Source: Patescibacteria group bacterium
Lineage (GTDB): Bacteria; Patescibacteriota; Minisyncoccia; JAHIHE01
Direction: 5' to 3'
NCBI GenBank assembly: GCA_018899995.1
Contig: JAHIHE010000136.1
Location: 1 to 5,551 of the forward strand
DNA: 5,551 nucleotides
Part shown: piece by piece, positions 5,330-5,551 of the stretch
How positions within the stretch are numbered: position 1 is the stretch's first letter
How the letters are laid out: the number at the start of each line of letters is the position of its first letter
Notes under the pieces: generated by a model
Seen by the model: the letters and a program-made list of their open reading frames with translations, nothing else
Database searches by the model: none
What the model was told of the DNA's origin: nothing
Position numbers and translations under genes: made by a program

Positions 5330-5551
5330 GATTAAAAAATTTAAAACAAATTATTTCAAATCCAAATTACAAAATCCAAATGTCAATTCAATGTCAAATT
5401 CTTAAAATAACCAAACATCAAGAAACAAACACCAAGCAATAATCAATAATCAAATCTCAATAATCAAACATTGGGTATTGGTTATTCGGTAATTGGAATT
5501 TGTTTGGTTATTGCATCTTGGTTATTGGCAATTATTTTACTTTGTCATTTG
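5330..5551. repeat. Low-complexity imperfect inverted repeat (CAA/TAATCA half and TTGGTTATT half)
   Basis: No gene is seen. The left half (to about 5470) is made of short A/C words such as CAAATCCAAAT, ACCAAACA and repeated AATAATCA. The right half is made of the complementary G/T words GGTTATT, GGTAATTGG and TTGGTTATTGG. The longest exact complement I find is AATAACCAAACA (5406-5417) against TGTTTGGTTATT (5501-5512), and CAAATG near 5385 has its complement CATTTG at the window end. The whole could fold into a long imperfect hairpin. Similar low-complexity stretches occur between genes of many uncultured bacteria (recalled, not checked). The right boundary is outside the window. Confidence 0.7.

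Overview
The window is AT-rich bacterial DNA in which every gene I can support lies on the minus strand. Genes are closely packed, the intergenic DNA is A/T-rich, and most starts lack a clear Shine-Dalgarno. No gene fixes the taxonomy. The style (small AT-rich same-strand genes, a low-complexity repeat of the kind seen in uncultured groundwater bacteria) suggests a candidate-phylum bacterium, possibly Patescibacteria/CPR, but that is inference.

In transcription order (high to low coordinates) the layout is as follows. 5280-5551 is a gene-free low-complexity inverted-repeat region. 4989-5279 is a 96-residue helical protein with an internal duplication. 3886-4866 is an S66 LD-carboxypeptidase/MccF-like serine peptidase. 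2837-3817 is a HhH-GPD (AlkA/OGG-like) DNA glycosylase with Glu where the catalytic Asp is expected. 2565-2818 is a frameshifted, truncated gene remnant. 2351-2523 is a second small disrupted gene, with a strong Shine-Dalgarno, whose stop overlaps the start of the next gene. 834-2361 is a GHKL (HSP90/MutL-type) ATPase interrupted by a one-base frameshift between its ATP-binding motifs. 1-750 is an alpha/beta hydrolase cut off by the window edge.

The most striking feature is a family of five near-identical palindromes of 26-30 bp. One lies just 3' of each gene whose stop codon is followed by a gap. Three copies have arms AGTATGGTAATA/TATTACCATACT, one is a variant, and one is a decayed copy of that variant. 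The variant differs at two paired positions by compensating double changes (G-C to A-T and G-C to C-G), so the pairing or dyad symmetry has been kept while the sequence changed. They have no U-tract and are weak in G/C, so they are not ordinary intrinsic terminators.

The second theme is a cluster of frame disruptions between about 2105 and 2720: the ATPase, the small overlapping gene and the remnant. The flanking genes are intact. This is either local sequence error or an accessory island in decay. The genes do not form an obvious single pathway: peptidoglycan/peptide cleavage, base-excision repair, an ATPase of unknown target and a hydrolase.
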